In this document: piece by piece, positions 23,456-37,560 of the stretch
Layout: every line of letters begins with the position of its first letter
Position numbering within the stretch: the stretch's first letter is position 1
NCBI GenBank assembly: GCA_021397835.1
Contig: JAJFZO010000407.1
Location: 1,612,001 to 1,676,000, forward strand
Length of the DNA: 64,000 nt
Origin: Moringa oleifera
Lineage: Eukaryota; Streptophyta; Magnoliopsida; Brassicales; Moringaceae
Direction: 5' to 3'
Translations under genes and position numbers: made by a program
The notes under the pieces: model-generated
Database searches by the model: none
What the model was told of the DNA's origin: nothing
What the model saw: the letters and a program-made list of their open reading frames with translations, nothing else

Positions 23456-23463
23456 TATAAATA
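23456..23463 (+). promoter_or_regulatory. TATA box of the HPt gene
   Basis: TATAAATA lies 72 bases upstream of the ATG at 23528. This suggests transcription starts near 23490 with a short 5' UTR. Confidence 0.6.
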
Positions 23464-23527
23464 CCTCATTTTTTTTATTATTATTCTTAAAAGTAGGGTT
23501 TAACTTTTGCTTTAATCTCCCAAAGCC

Positions 23528-26209
23528 ATGACGCCAATGGCTCTGGCTGCTCTGAAGATACAGCACAAGAACTTTATTCAGTCTTTGTTTGACGAGGTAC
23601 TTCAATCTTTCTCGTTCTAAGCATCATTCACTGTTCACGGGTTTAAGTCTTTCTTGTCTTCATGTCATTGGTTTATCATAAGTTTTTAGTAGTACCCATG
23701 TTTGGGTTTGATTGTTAAGACTCGAGATTTAATTGCCCGTTTTAAACTCTCATGATTGAAAATTTGAGATAGAGTAGAATCCCAAGGCTACTTAATTTCT
23801 TGAAGATAAATTTCAGAGCTTATTTGATTGGGTAATTAATGCCCCATTTCATGCCATTGTTATCAATGTTTTCTTTTTCTTTTTCCTCAAGAACAATTCG
23901 ATCATTCACATAGATTTTCATCCAAAAGTTTGGGGGGGTTTTCTTGTTAATGTTATATTTTGCATTTCTTTTTCTTGGGATACTTTATTTTAAGGTTTTC
24001 TTTTGTAAGTAGTGCCCCATTCTGGATCTTGTTTGTAAAGACTCAGGAATTAAGTTCCCATTTTAAGTTGCGTTTAAGTCTTTAAGATAAATTTGAGATC
24101 TTAATTGATAGGCACTTTGTGCTCCATCTTATCAATGTTTTCTTTTTCTCTTTCTGTTTCCCTGGCTAAGAATTCCAGTATTGACATCAGTTTTCATTCA
24201 AATTTGGTGCTTTTCTTTTAACAAGTTCTAACCTTCTTTTTTCTGGTATGCTGTTCTTGATTAGATTGCTAACTATACCATGTTATTATAAGGTTATGTC
24301 CAGGTTGATTGACCTGTATTATCATTGCAAATATAGATGGGCAAATGTTACTTGTATGGACTGGTTGAGCAATGACTTCTGTTAGCTCTGCAGAGTATTT
24401 TCATTGATAATGCATAAAAAGATATTGAGTTAGCAGCAAATTTTTTCTTCAATTTCTATGAATTCCCATTTTTAACAGGCTTTGCGATGTTACCCTTGAT
24501 CAGTTGTAAACTCTGTACTATTTGCGTCTAGAGGCACAAAACTTATCCATTGATTGTTTACAGTATTTTCTGCAATTGCTAGAGAAACTAAATCTTGAGC
24601 CAGTAATTTTCCTGTCTGTTGATTGTTTAATCATAATATATGCAGGGAGTGTTGGACGGCCAATTTGCCCAGATTCAAGCTCTGCAAGATGCAACCCACC
24701 CGAACTTTGTCAATGAACTGATCACCTTATTCTGCAAAGATGCTGAAAGGCTGATGACAGATATGAACAAAACTTTGTAATCCCAAATCTGAGATGATAC
24801 TATATGCAGTTATCGTTTACTTAGTCCTATGCAATATCTCTGTAGACTGTCTTATCATTATGGTTTTATTTACAGGGCTAATGCGAAATATGAGTACTCT
24901 GGTCAAAGACAGGTAGTTATAGCTGATTACACTAAGTTGAATGCTCCTCTTCATCAGCTGAGAGGAAGTAGCTCAAGGTAAGACACTGATTCTTTTGCTT
25001 TTCCTAGGTGTGACGATGTCTTTTTGTAAAGATTTTGTGAATAACTTGCTTAGTTGCTCATAGCAGGCCATGAGTTAAGGTTAAGAATTTCAGGATTTAG
25101 TTGGCTTATACCCTTAAACTTCAATCCAATTTAATTGAGATGGGACTGATTTTTCTTCTTTACTGCTTATTGATCAAAATTTCTGTTCTTCAAAAGGGAA
25201 CACCTCCATCGGAAGTTTACTTAAGTTTATTTTTTCTTACTGAAGTTATGAGGTCAGATTTGAAATTTCTTAGTTCTTTTGATAATTTGTATTGGTTTCA
25301 CTCAGTTTTTCCTCATTGGGTCTTCCAGCGTTGGTGCTCAGCGCATGAAACTTGCTTGTAATGATCTTCGTCAAGCTTCTGATGACAAGAACTGGGGACG
25401 GTGAGGAGTACTCTTTTATGCACTTAACTTCTTTTAGTTTGTCTGTCACAGAGAATTACTCCAGTCTTGCATTTCAAAGCATTTGCAAATATCCAATCGA
25501 TCTCTGGTAGGATTTACGATAAGAATTTATTCTTTTCTTCCATGTTCATTTGCTTTTTATTCGCGATAAGACACTACTATCAAGTGTGCTGTTTGCTGTC
25601 CTTGAAAAGTTTTAAAATGGAAAAGAAAGATTCATGTAGCTGATTGCAACTAGTTTGTCATTAAGACTGCTGAATTATATAGAAACTTTTCTGAAAAGTT
25701 GTACACTTCAAGACTACAAATACCTCTGTATTTGAGTCAGTCTTTTCATGACCCAACATGTTTTCTTGCTCTTATTTGGTCCAGTGACCCATTTCTTTTT
25801 CTCCTGATCATTTGCATTCCCAGGTGCATAGATGCCTTAAACAAAATCATACAGGAATATTGCATCGTGAAGAAAAATTTTCAGACTTTGTTTGAGGTAA
25901 TTGGAACAATTACTTGATCCAATTATTTAATGAACTTGAGTGCTTCAAAATATCTCTTTCCTTGAGCTGCGAAACAACTTCAGTGGTAATATGTAACTGA
26001 ACTCCATCCTTAAGGCATTATCTCTTCTTTGTTTTGCAGAATTAATCACTATTGAAGGTATACCTTATAGTTTTTCCTACATAAGTTTCTTGTCTTCTAA
26101 TTTGTCTGTCTGTTTTTGCTTCCTTCCCATGTCTCATATGTCGCAGATGGAGAATAATATATCAGCTATAGAGAAGAATATCTCAGCTATTCAGACCAAC
26201 CCATACTGA
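23528..26209 (+). CDS. AHP: Histidine-containing phosphotransfer protein (AHP type)
   Basis: Carries phosphate from cytokinin-receptor histidine kinases to nuclear response regulators. Six exons: 23528-23596, 24646-24776, 24876-24977, 25329-25400, 25824-25896 and 26147-26209 (TGA), all GT-AG and frame-consistent, giving 169 residues. The phospho-accepting His is present (about residue 93) in LHQLRGSSSSVGAQ, so this is an active-type HPt and not an AHP6-like pseudo-HPt. It is a single helical-bundle domain with no signal peptide. The last exon encodes a short tail in which NISAI occurs twice (ENNISAIEKNISAIQTNPY), making the protein somewhat longer than the usual 150 or so residues. Introns of about 1.05 kb (first) and 350-420 bases hold no other gene. 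It converges on the IQM gene 780 bases away. Confidence 0.93.
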
Positions 26210-26988
26210 CAGAGTAGCAATTTACTGCTTGGTCAACCTGAAGTTTTAAAGAATGGTTACCATTGTTAATAAAACTATCAGTCCTTTTTTTTTTTTTTTT
26301 GAGTTTTAATTGTGTAGTTACTGGGCACTGAGTTACAGTTCTTATTTCATAAAAAGTGTGACGAATCAGATGGATTTTTCACCCACTGGTTTGCTATCTT
26401 TGAACATCAGAACCATAGAGTACATAAATGAATAAGCCAAGTTTGATGAGAACTCTGGGTGCCTACAAATTTTCCAACTTTTTTTGGACTGATTCATAAA
26501 GTGATATGGTTCTACATTTTTTTCTTTTCTAGGCAGCATGACATTCTCATTTCCTTGATTTTGGTATACAGGGAGTAGGTCTACAGTTTTCAGATATTTA
26601 CTGCTATAACAGCTCCTATATTTTTTTCTTTTGAGAGCTTCAAGGCCTTTCTCTTCAACTTTGCTCAGACCTGAAAAGCAATCTTCCCAAAATCCCAAAA
26701 CTAGCAAACTGCTTGTTGAAATGAGCACCAGAGACAATAATTTGGCCACAGCTTGACAAACCTGTTTCACAGGCGTGCCTGAGTGAAGAGTTAACTTGGC
26801 CACGCCTATGTGATCTATATGACAGAAAATGACTTCCACTTACAGAAAACTAATGGCTACAAAAAGACCAAGCTACTGATACTGAAATCCAAAAGTAGAA
26901 AAGCTTTTGCATATAAAGATCACATCAGACATTTACTGCTCAGTAAAAGCTATTAGATAAGAAGCGCAAAACAGTGAATACATGACAC
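26210..26988. other. Intergenic space between convergent 3' ends (HPt and IQM)
   Basis: It should hold both 3' UTRs. A long antisense-strand open frame lies at 26366-26839, but it has no recognisable domain and falls where the IQM 3' UTR is expected. I treat it as non-coding. A 20-T tract is at 26283-26301. Confidence 0.6.
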
Positions 26989-29900
26989 TCAGACACTGTA
27001 GGTCCTGCTGTTGTGATCCAGCCTGGGCTGACCTGTAGGTGACACAAGACCACCAGCCCTCCTGTAAGCTGATGGTGTAGAAGGGTTTGGAGAACCTTTC
27101 GGAGATAGGTTGACAAGCTCTAGTGCCTGTGTCCTCAGTTCTAAAGGGTAGTCAGCCACACATCCAATTCTGGGGCCAGCTCCTGTTGACCACTTGAGTG
27201 AGAGCTGATGTCCTAATTGGTATGATTTTGCTGCCTTTTTGGAATTGATTCTTTGCAGTATAGCAGTTTTAGGCACCTCAGCTTTTGGGCTTTGAAGACC
27301 ACCAGATAATGTCCTTTGGTAATTGCTTTTTGTCTCCTTTTGGTTAACTTCAGATGATTGTGCAGACAAATTCTTTTCGGCTTCCTCTGGAATCTCAGGT
27401 TCAGGGTCCTCTGAGTTTGTCGAAACTTCAACTGAAGTCCTGTTTCCGTTGTATTTTCCATCATCATAGTTGTCAGATTCTTCACTTGCCTTATTCACCT
27501 GAAAAATGAGATGCCAAATATCTTATGAGGGGGACTTCCCGGTTGTCACTACTACTGTGAATATCCAGATCACAAACAGTGGTTAAACTATGAAATCCAT
27601 TTCATGTTTTGCAGTTGTCCAACTGATTATTAATCTGTTTACATTTACAGGATACTAGATTACCTGAACTTCATTGAGATTAACTCCATTTTCCTTGAGA
27701 AACGATAAAAAGGTGTCAAGGCTGTCGTCTTTTGGACGGTAATGCCCACTATAAGCAGAAATGGTCTGAAAAGCCACAGCAATCAGGGATCAGATACCAC
27801 ATAAAAAACATACTGCACTAGAACTTCATATGAGCCTGCAACACATTCCCATGTGCCACCTATCTGTCTGCTAAAACAAACAGAAAACTCATGAATTTCC
27901 TTCCCCTTCAATTGTAAACAACTTCAAGATGAAGATGGTTATTCCAAACTTAGACATGGTGGTGTTAAATTAATAATGTATACGTTAATGGTAGGGGAGG
28001 AGCCAGGGAACCCACATGCCCTTCACAGGCTGCTTAGTTTACATATATCTGCCAAGGAGGTCATGTTACCAAATTATGTTATACGTTAATGGTAGGGAAG
28101 GAGCCAGGGAACCCATATGCTCTTTACAGGCTGCTTGGTTTACATATAACCACCAAGGAGGTACATGGGTGTAGATTTAATAGCAATCAACAGTGACCAA
28201 ACGCCACAAAAATCTCTTATCAGTAGTACCTTAAGAGTTCCACCTTCTGCCACTAGCCTTCCAGCAGCTAATGTTGCTCCTCCAGCCAAGAAGCTGGAAT
28301 GATGGAACCTCCCCTTCTTTTTCTGAAATGAGTTTATAAGAAAGTATTAGATTTTATAGAATTCCTGGAATAATAAAGAAACAGTAGAAATTGGAGAAAA
28401 AACATCCAATTTGCCTCTTTTATTCATTCAAACACCTACCTCACCGGCATAGAGTCTCTTAAAGGTGCTCATAACAAATATCCACTTGGCCCCTTGATCT
28501 CCCTGGTTCGTGTCAAGGAAATTCCCAGTTTGTTTGTGGACAATCTTCCCCTCCACAACAATGTATTCATAATGTTCCCTCTCTTGCTGATTTCAGAAAT
28601 ATCAGCCATGAGAAATAGAGGAGAATTACTTTATCAAACAAAAAGGGAAAATGCAGAAATGTTTCAGAAGGGAAGTGAAAGCAGAAGCATATCATCAGTT
28701 CTTGATTGCAAGCACTCAACTATTAAAATTCTATCAACAGGAAGAAACTTCATTGCACCCAATACTTAGTAGCAGGTCAAAACTACTTGGAAATCTGTTT
28801 GTGGAAGGTACATACAGGACCAAGGTACTTTATGCACTGTTGCCGAAGCTTTGATCTAGGGCATTCTTTGAGGTCAAGCTCCTTCCCATCTCCTATATCT
28901 AACCTGCAAAACGCAAATATAACAAAGGTTTTAGCCAGTGCTTTAACCCTTACGCCCAAGAGCTCATGCCACAACTTTTGCAGCATTATACCTTATAAAA
29001 TGACAGACAAATGTCACCCCTCCAAACCTTTTCTTCTTCTTTCTACTAGCTTATAATTTTAATGTAATTCACATTAAACTACAACATTAACAATTTCTTA
29101 AACATTTCAATATATCTTATCAATCCCATGAATATTACACTGCAGGCAGTCGATGGCCCCAGCCCATTATCAATGGTATTACAAATACCAAATTAAATGA
29201 GTTTATATCAGGTTATTGCAGCCATGTAAAGCTTTCTAAACCCTTCCCTTATGAAACAACCAAGAAAAGGCCACTCATTGACATAGTAATTCTTAGAGTC
29301 AAAAGCCACTTTTGCAAAACCACAAGCCTAACTCACCAGTAGAAAAATGGCTGACCAGCGTTAGCTGTGCACCACTCTTCATAGTACAAATGCAAACTAT
29401 GTCCATATCGGTGTCGTGGATCAATCTAGAGACCAAACTAGACAAATTTAGTATCAGAGTGAAGCTAAAACACAGCATAATTAATTTCAAAGGACTAAAA
29501 GAACTTCATTACAAATAAAATAATTCAAGTGAAGAGAAGGTTAATACAGCTTCGATCCAGTGCTGGAAAGCCAATTTTTGTGCTTTGCTGTCTTTAGACA
29601 GGCCCTTGCCCACCTGGTCAGAAAAGTCCAAAGATTTTGCACAAGAGTTAACACTTTCAATCAAACAATAATTGCTTTTCTTTTCTGATGTACCAGAACC
29701 GATAGTTTAAATCCCAACCACAGTGACATAGTAAAAGATAAAAGGAAAGTATAGCTACCTTAGAAGCATTCAAGCTAATACGATTCCACCTGGAAGCCGC
29801 ACTTTCAGGTTTAGTGAAATTGAAAAAGGAAATCGTACTTCGGTTCAATCTTGCATAATCTATCGCAAGCCACCTTAAAGAAATCACCATTATCGGATTA

Positions 29901-30365
29901 ATTTACTGTCTCACAAAACGCATGCAGACAACCCAAAAAGTCAAAGTGAAAGGGATAGAGATCGTGCACCGACCAGAGCTCTTCAGCCACAACAGCAGAG
30001 TCGGCTAGCCTGCGCCGGGTACGGTAACTCCTGTACACCTTTTGCAGCTTCACCGCCGCAGCGGCACTCAACTCGCCGGACATGCCAGCAGGCCCATGGG
30101 CCTCACTCGACTTCCCGGTGGGTGAGCCCACCAGCACATCTTGACCGTCTATCACGGTATCGACGGAGCTCCCGCTGCATTTCGGGTAGTCGGTCCCCGC
30201 CAAGGAATCTGCGCGTTGGATCGTCTTAGTCAGAGCATCAGCAGTCGGCGATTCGGAGTCCCGAAAATCACGAGAGCGGAGCTCCGAGGAAGCAATGCCC
30301 ATTTGGTCTAGAGAGAAAGAGAACTGTGGCTTTGACTGCACATCAAAGTTTGACACCACCTCCAT
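26989..30365 (-). CDS. IQM-family calmodulin-binding protein (IQM3-like)
   Basis: Plant-specific IQ-motif protein binding calmodulin without calcium. Nine exons in transcript order: 30365-29974, 29873-29759, 29613-29548, 29425-29337, 28903-28816, 28586-28440, 28322-28230, 27765-27664 and 27498-26989 (stop). All junctions are GT-AG and in frame; the product is 533 residues. A Ser-rich N-terminus is followed by the IQ-like helix ([20 protein letters not shown], about residue 105). The IQM-specific domain comes next, with signatures [52 protein letters not shown] and [10 protein letters not shown]. The C-terminal 170 residues are Ser/Pro/Glu-rich with low complexity. IQM3 identity is suggested by the MDAR and KIPK neighbours, as in Arabidopsis (from memory). 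The gene looks intact. Confidence 0.93.
27979..28162. repeat. Direct duplication in an IQM intron
   Basis: Two copies of about 83 bases (27979-28061 and 28080-28162, period 101) share TATACGTTAATGGTAGGG, GGAGCCAGGGAACCCA, ACAGGCTGCTT and CCAAGGAGGT. They differ at several sites, so the duplication is old. Both lie in the intron 27766-28229. Confidence 0.9.
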
Positions 30366-33300
30366 TGTTTGGTGGTAATGTTAAGACAATCAATTGATTC
30401 TCCGTCACTCCAACGATACTTCTATATAGTACCAAACACAAATGATTCTCCAGATTAAGCACCGGAGAAATGATCGAGAGAGTGCGAGAGCTCCTCGCGG
30501 CCTGCAACTTCAGTGGAGGTGGGGGATATATGTATAACTGGGTCTGCACCCACTGGGAAACCCACCTCACACGTGGCACTCGCTCAATGGGTCATGTTCT
30601 TTATTGTTAATTTTTGGAAAACCAACACGTCTGATACTCGCGCGTGTACCAGAATTTAGCCACTCGCTTGTCTTCAACCTGCCAAAATCAAGTGGCAGAG
30701 AATCATAAATTAAGAAAAGAATTTAGTATACAAGAGAAAATATCATGCCATCTCCAATCTCATGCCACAAATTGAATACTATATTTTTTCACAATATCTC
30801 AACACTAAATTTGTTTTATTTTCAACTCATATTTATATTAAATTGATGTTATAAATATTATTTTAATAATATAAATAATAATTTTAATAAAAATTATAAT
30901 ATTAATTAATTAATTTAAAATAATAAATAATTAATATAACTAAAATTTTTAATTTATTTATTTTAAATAAATAAATAAAATATTATATAATAACCTATAT
31001 TTTTAATATTTTAAAATTAATAATTTATTAGCTTAATTTTCTAATTATATCTTTTACATAATTTTTACTTGATTATTTTATTAGTTAATGATATTTTTAC
31101 GACAGTATATGATAACTTTTTGATGAATTGGTTTAAAATAAACAATTCAAATTGATATTAAAATTTTTTTAAATAATTGATACAAGATAAAATAAAATTA
31201 TTAATATAATATAATATTGAATTAAATTTATGTTGTTATATTTATTATATTATATTTTTAATTGAAATAAATTTTATTTTTATCATATTCATTTTAAGTT
31301 TAAATTATCTCATAAATTATAAATAATTATATATTTTTAAATAATAATTTTAATATCATATATAATAATATTATTAAAAATAAATAAATATTATTAATAA
31401 TTTAATTAATATTAATATTAAATATTGATTTTGTTTTAAAAATTTTAATGAAATATTTTTAATGATAAAATTTTTAAAATAATATGATATATTTATTAAG
31501 TTATTTATAAAATATATTTAATATAAAAGCTAAAAAATTAGTAATATAATAATTTCTTAAAAAATTAACTATAAATGATACAATTGTAATGCAACATCAA
31601 ATTTAATGCAATATTGTGGCTGCACGAATTTAACAAAACCAATTTATCGTTTTGTTGAAGTACTTTTTGCATCAAACTCAGCATACACGCATTATCTACA
31701 GTGGATCATGAATCACACGATCGAACTGACCGTCGGGAATAGGCTTCTGATCTGGTCGGTGCAATTGCATTTGGGAGGTTCATTGGTACCTTCGAAAAGC
31801 TACAATGAGAATGAAGCGTTGGATCGACGGAACGAAGCTTTTTGAATTTGCGTGCATCACGTGAAGATCTGATGGTGGGGGCCGTGTCATGACTCGTCCG
31901 GGTTCATTGGTGCGTTTGCGTTTTAGGGCAAGACTTGTTTGTGAGCGAGAAAGTAAACAAAAAGGAACTGGAATCCGTCAAAGAAAATGAAATATATGTA
32001 ATCCGCCATGCGCAGAGACCAAAAGCTTTGGAATTTGGATGGTGGGATTCGAACTTGAAGACCAGAGTTTCACGCGTTGATTGTTACATTTCTGCATCTG
32101 CTCCAATTTGTTGAAGAGGAATCGACATTTATGTTGCTTTTTTGCAAGAAGACAAAGTGATGACCTCTGGGATTCAACAAAGCCATTAGAAGTGGAACTT
32201 GTGTCCAAGGAAGATGAACTGTTTGACCAAATGCTACAGTTGACAATCTCGCACTTGGCGAGTTGGCTAGTGCCTGCCTACTCATCTGATGACATGCACC
32301 GCCGAAAAGCGCGAGCTCTAGTCCCCATGTTTTGGTTACAGTTTAGATTATCTATCTTAAAATTATATTTTTATCAATCAAAATATTTTTTATAAAATTT
32401 AATTTTTTATTTATGTTTACGAACACAATATATTTTTTATTTTTTTATTGATTTTACATGTTTCAAAAACTATTTTTTGTGATGTTTAAATATATTGAGA
32501 TTTATATTGCACTAAATTAACATGTTTATATTCCATATGAGACTAAAGATGTAGTTTACTATGTTTCTAAAAATATAGGCAAGATTTATAGTCTATAAGA
32601 TATTATCTGCTTTAAGTTGGTATAATTTTATTTTTTTGAAATAGTAATTATAACAAAAATATGACTTTTAAAAAAATAAAATCATATTATTATAATTTTT
32701 TTGAGAATTCGTATTATTATAATTAAAATAAATAATATTTTATAAAGTTACATATTTTTATAAATATTTTTAAATAAAATATAATAATAGTATTATTTAT
32801 TAAATATTTAATTTTAAAAAATAATAATTTATTGAGTGAAAGAAAGCTTATGTTTCTTCATCACTAACATGAGGAGCATTCTATTTGAAAAGCACTCCCG
32901 CAGGGAATAGAAACCTCAGCTTGCATTAACAGCAAGGACTTGCGGGTCTCGCACGTACAGTCACTACAGTCAAGTGAACGAAACACAACGCGCGCTCGTC
33001 TGAGCGTGAATAATGCTTATCATCGGCGTCTGTCCTACGCGCGTGAACAAAAAGGATTTTTAAGAAATTGATTAAGACTTAATCACATGTATTAGGTTAG
33101 ACTTACGAGACAAAGACAAAATAATAAAAAACAAATCTCACAGCCAGTAAACCCCACCCGTACAGTCATATTTAAAATAGTATCCAGCCAACCAGCGAAA
33201 GTCTACGCTGTCGGTTAACGTGAGGATCGTTGTGGTCGGGGTCTTTTTCCTATGGACATATATACCCTTGCATGGTCTTTTAATTTCCTGTGTGCCATCC

Positions 33301-36300
33301 AGCTTGCCGTAATGATTATGATGGACTAACAATGGGTTAAAAGGCCATCAGTTCACATCTATTTTTATTTATACTCATTGGTCTTCTTAATGCCTAGAAT
33401 AGATACAAAGTGATTAATGGGAAGTTGCTTTATGCTTGATCCGGTAACACTTTCTTCCTTCTTTAAATAATTTTGGTCGGTACCATACCATTCTTTGCAT
33501 GTTGCTAAATGCATGCAATTGAGTTCACATTTGCCTAATAAATTATGGTGCATAATTTTATAAGATTTATTTATGTATTTAATTAATTTTTTATATTTTT
33601 AAAAAATACCAATCAAGTCAATAGATGATATTAACTCAATGGCAACATGTCATTAAGAAGAAAACGTCATCCTAAGAAGAAGAGTGGTTTTCCAATAATA
33701 GGAACAAAGAGTCCCCATCAACGAACAAAGTGGGTGAAGTTATGGTGCTTCGACCACCCATTTACATACCTTGTGATAATTGTTCACTGTCTGGTCTATT
33801 CAGTCCATGAAAATGACTAAAAAGAGAAAAAAAGAAAAGGATAATAGACAGTCCAGCAATTAAAAGCTTTAGATAGTGGGAAGATTTTGTGGTTTGGTCC
33901 AATTTGATGTTCGTAATGGACTTGTCCCACTCATCTCCTCTTTTCCTATTCCTCTTAAAGCTGTCTGCTTCCGTGTCTCTGTCTCTTGGCTGTTGGCTGT
34001 TGTCTTCAATGACGGATGACGCTCTGTCATAATCCCCGTACAAAATTAAAGTAAATGACAAAATAATTTTCACTTACCATTATCCTTTTTAATTCCCATT
34101 TTCTTTTTTTCTTTTTTTTTGATGCGACATGTGCATATGTATATATTTGTGTGCCTCTTTGATTCAAGAAGAGGAGTTTTAAATTAAGAGAAAGTTTCAA
34201 AATCGGTGGTTGACAGTCTTTTCATAAATTATTTTAAATGTCTCAATTAAGTCGTAGTCTTTCATATTGTTTTGTCAAAGAGAATAAAAAATATATCTTA
34301 TGGTTTTGTCAATTTTGTTGATAGGGATTGCATTGTCTCGGATCAATTGTGACTTGCTAACATTGTTTGGTCTGCAGATGATTTTCTAATAGATGTATAA
34401 TAATTTTAAAAATAAAGATTATTCAAAACCTTAATTATTTCTATGTGTTAGATGAAACATCAATGTTTAAAAAATTATATTATCAAAATTTTATAAAATT
34501 ATAAAAAAATAAGTTAAAAATAAAAAAATTATTGAAGATCGATGGATGAATTCGAGATGGAGTTTACCGAGTAATTTTCAATTGATGTGAGCTTTAAGAG
34601 TTGAAGTGCGTAGCATTATATGTAACACGCATTGATATTTAATGCTCTAATTTATTTGTATAAAAACTTTATATTAATTTTTTTTTTCATTGAGTTTGTG
34701 TTGTATTAGTTATCACAACAAAGATTTTCATGGATTCCACCTCATTGTGAATTTCTATTTCATGTAAAGACTAATGAATGTTATCTGAAAAGTCGGATTG
34801 CGCTTATTTAGGCACATAATCTCTTAATTAATAACACACTAATTCATCCATCAACATGATATTTTCAAATTATAAAAAAATAAATTATATATTCTTCGGA
34901 TCTCATACATAATAACTGGCCTAATATATTACTTAGTATTTTATTATTTTTAATCTAAAAAAATTTATAAAAGACAAAAAAAAAAAACCCACAGAGATAT
35001 AAACCCCTTTGATTGTGTTTTGGTTTTTTGTTTTAAAAATAATTTTCTTAAAAAATTATTTGATTAATGATTATAATAATATCATTAATAAAAACATATT
35101 TTTTCGTGAAAGTTAAAAATAAAATAAAAATAATCTTAAGATATTTTTATTTTAAAAACTGAAAAACAAAAAACTTTTTTTAGAAAACTTTTAGAAAACA
35201 GTTCCATCAAATAATTTTTTTGTTTTAAAATATTAAAAATTGCTTTTAAAAATAGAAATCAAATAGGTTTCAAATCTTAAAGTTTATCGTAATAAAAGGA
35301 ATATTAAAATAAATAAATTATCTTTCTTATAGTTTATTTTTATAATAATTTTTTTTACAAAAACTATAAAGTTGAGGTAATTCTCAATTAAAAATAAATT
35401 ATAATAAATTAATAATTATTTATTTTGTATGTATTAATTATTATTATTATTAAATTTTAAAAAATTGATATTTAATTCATCAATTAAAAACTTGATAAGC
35501 AAAATTCTTAACAATTGGTATAATTTTTAAAAAATAAAAAATAAATTTAACAGTAAATTTACAATATTCAATCTCTCTTTTCCTTCCACTATCACCACTA
35601 AAAAACAGTGGCAAGCAGCTGTACATGTGACAGACATCACAGGAATAAAGTAAATAACACAACTCCCACATGTTCATTGACCAAATGTGTAGTAGAAGAG
35701 ATAGGCTGTGGGGTGATGAGACTGTGTAAGTGTTGGCATTATTTACCAAATAAACCATTATTTATTTGCATTTAAAATTTATAATTTTATAAGGTATATA
35801 TTAAATTGAGATGTTTTTGTTTGTTTTATCTCAAAGTAGATAAAAGGTATATTTACGATTCAATTATATTAAAATAAATATAATATAATATAATTTAAAT
35901 ATTAATTTAATTAAATTATTATATAGTGATTTATTTAAAAAAATTGAGTTAATTACATGAATGAAACATATATTTTATTTAGATTTTAAATTAAGATCTA
36001 TTAAAAAAAGCATCTATTTGATATTAATTTTTTTATTTTTAATATTAGATTTTTATTAATTTAGTAATTTTGTACATAAATATGATGTGTATATGATGTT
36101 ACTTGTAATTATCTAAATATCCCTTTAAAACTTATTAATTTTTTTTGATAAAATTAAAAAATATATAAAATATAAATATTTAAATAAAATGAGAAAAAAT
36201 AATTTTATTTGTTTTAATAATGTTTCAAGATATGTTAATACACAAGTAACAAACACATTTATATTATATTCGTGTATAAAACCGTTAATATTAATAAAAA

Positions 36301-37560
36301 TTATAAACGATAGTCTTATATTAAAAATTTAACAAAAATATAACTTACAAACAAATATAATTTTTTATAAATTCTATTTTAAAATTATAAACAAAATAGC
36401 AACCTTCCTCCTGTTATTAACTCTAGAAAATCAGTACAACTTTAATTAGTAAAAAATCTTGGTGCAGGTTAAGAACCCTAATGGATTAATTGTTTGATTA
36501 GCTTTAATGCATGGTTTAGATATATAGGAGGGTAGGTGGAGGAAGATGCTTTCCTCCTTCATGCACAAATATTGATATGACTCGTTTTATCTGCTATTAA
36601 ATAAGGTGGACCGAGACCTGGGAAGGAAAAGAAGACAAATTTCAGCTAGAAAAGTAAAGACAAACGAGACAAGGATCCTTGGATTTTCCTATTTATTTTC
36701 CACAGTAGAATGCAAGGAAGGGACCCAATATGAAGAAGAAGAGGCAATGACTGTATTGAGTGATGGGGTAGTCGTGATTTATGAGATATTAATAAAGATT
36801 ATCTACTAAGGCTGGTTGGTTTCATGTCGTTTTTGTTCATTTAGTAGGCCAACCTACCATACTTTGGTACATCATAGTTTATCAAACTTATTAAGTTTCA
36901 TTTTCAGGTTTAGATATATAAATGTATCTAGTTTATGTAATATGAATTTAGATACATTTTAATTTTTTTTAAAATGTATTTTTTTAATTTTAAGATAATA
37001 ATTATTAATTTTTTAAAAAACAAAAAAGAACAATTTTTTATTTGAATCAAGACCAGTATTATATTTGTTTATATAATTTCATAATTTTTGGATTTGATCC
37101 TAAAAAGTAAAAATTTTGAGTTTAACATTTAGCATTGTTTGAACTCAAACAAATTAAATTAAAATTCTAAAATTTATATAAATTTCTATTATATTTTAAG
37201 ATGTGGTTTTAATTTTTGCATTAAATCCCAAGAAAAACAGTGACGGCCCTGGTAAGGACATGAACCGTTGCTCCATGTATAATCGTAGGTTTGCTGGAAG
37301 GGACCTAAGGCTTGATATCTAATCAATGGGGTCTAACTAAGGCCTGTTGATATTTGTGGGTCGGAATGGCCCATAAAATTTGAATTGGGTCTATCTTAGA
37401 CGAACATCCCAACTGTGGGTTTTTAATTGGACCTAGTTTGCTCTCCAATTCGCACCGGATAACTTTCCGCAATGCTGCGAAGTTCATAACGGCGATTCAA
37501 AATGGGGTGGTTCGGGTTCGAGCCTGATCCGTACCCACCAAATACCCGACTTTAATTTTG
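30366..37560. other. Long intergenic region, mostly AT-rich, no gene supported
   Basis: 30366-30700 is the IQM upstream region, with a pyrimidine-rich and mixed composition. 30780-31560, 32340-32870, 34080-35480 and 35760-36460 are extremely AT-rich. GC-richer islands occur at 31600-32340, 32870-33350 and 36470-36840. Open frames there are short and match no family I know. One frame on the - strand (34073-33762, 103 codons) has a hydrophobic segment, but no splice or family support. Confidence 0.6.

Noticed and set aside
23255..23605. Overlapping - strand frames across the HPt promoter and first exon
   Set aside because: Antisense shadow of the HPt first exon and its upstream DNA.
26037..26060. 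Possible micro-exon between the last two HPt exons (CAG|AATTAATC...GAAG|GTATAC)
   Set aside because: It introduces an in-frame stop, while skipping it preserves the frame.
26366..26839. 157-codon open frame on the - strand downstream of the IQM gene
   Set aside because: No recognisable domain, no splice or start context, and it falls in the expected 3' UTR of the IQM gene. Probably chance.
33762..34073. 103-codon - strand frame with one hydrophobic segment
   Set aside because: The hydrophobic stretch comes from a T-rich tract and there is no homologue I recognise or gene-like flanking signal.
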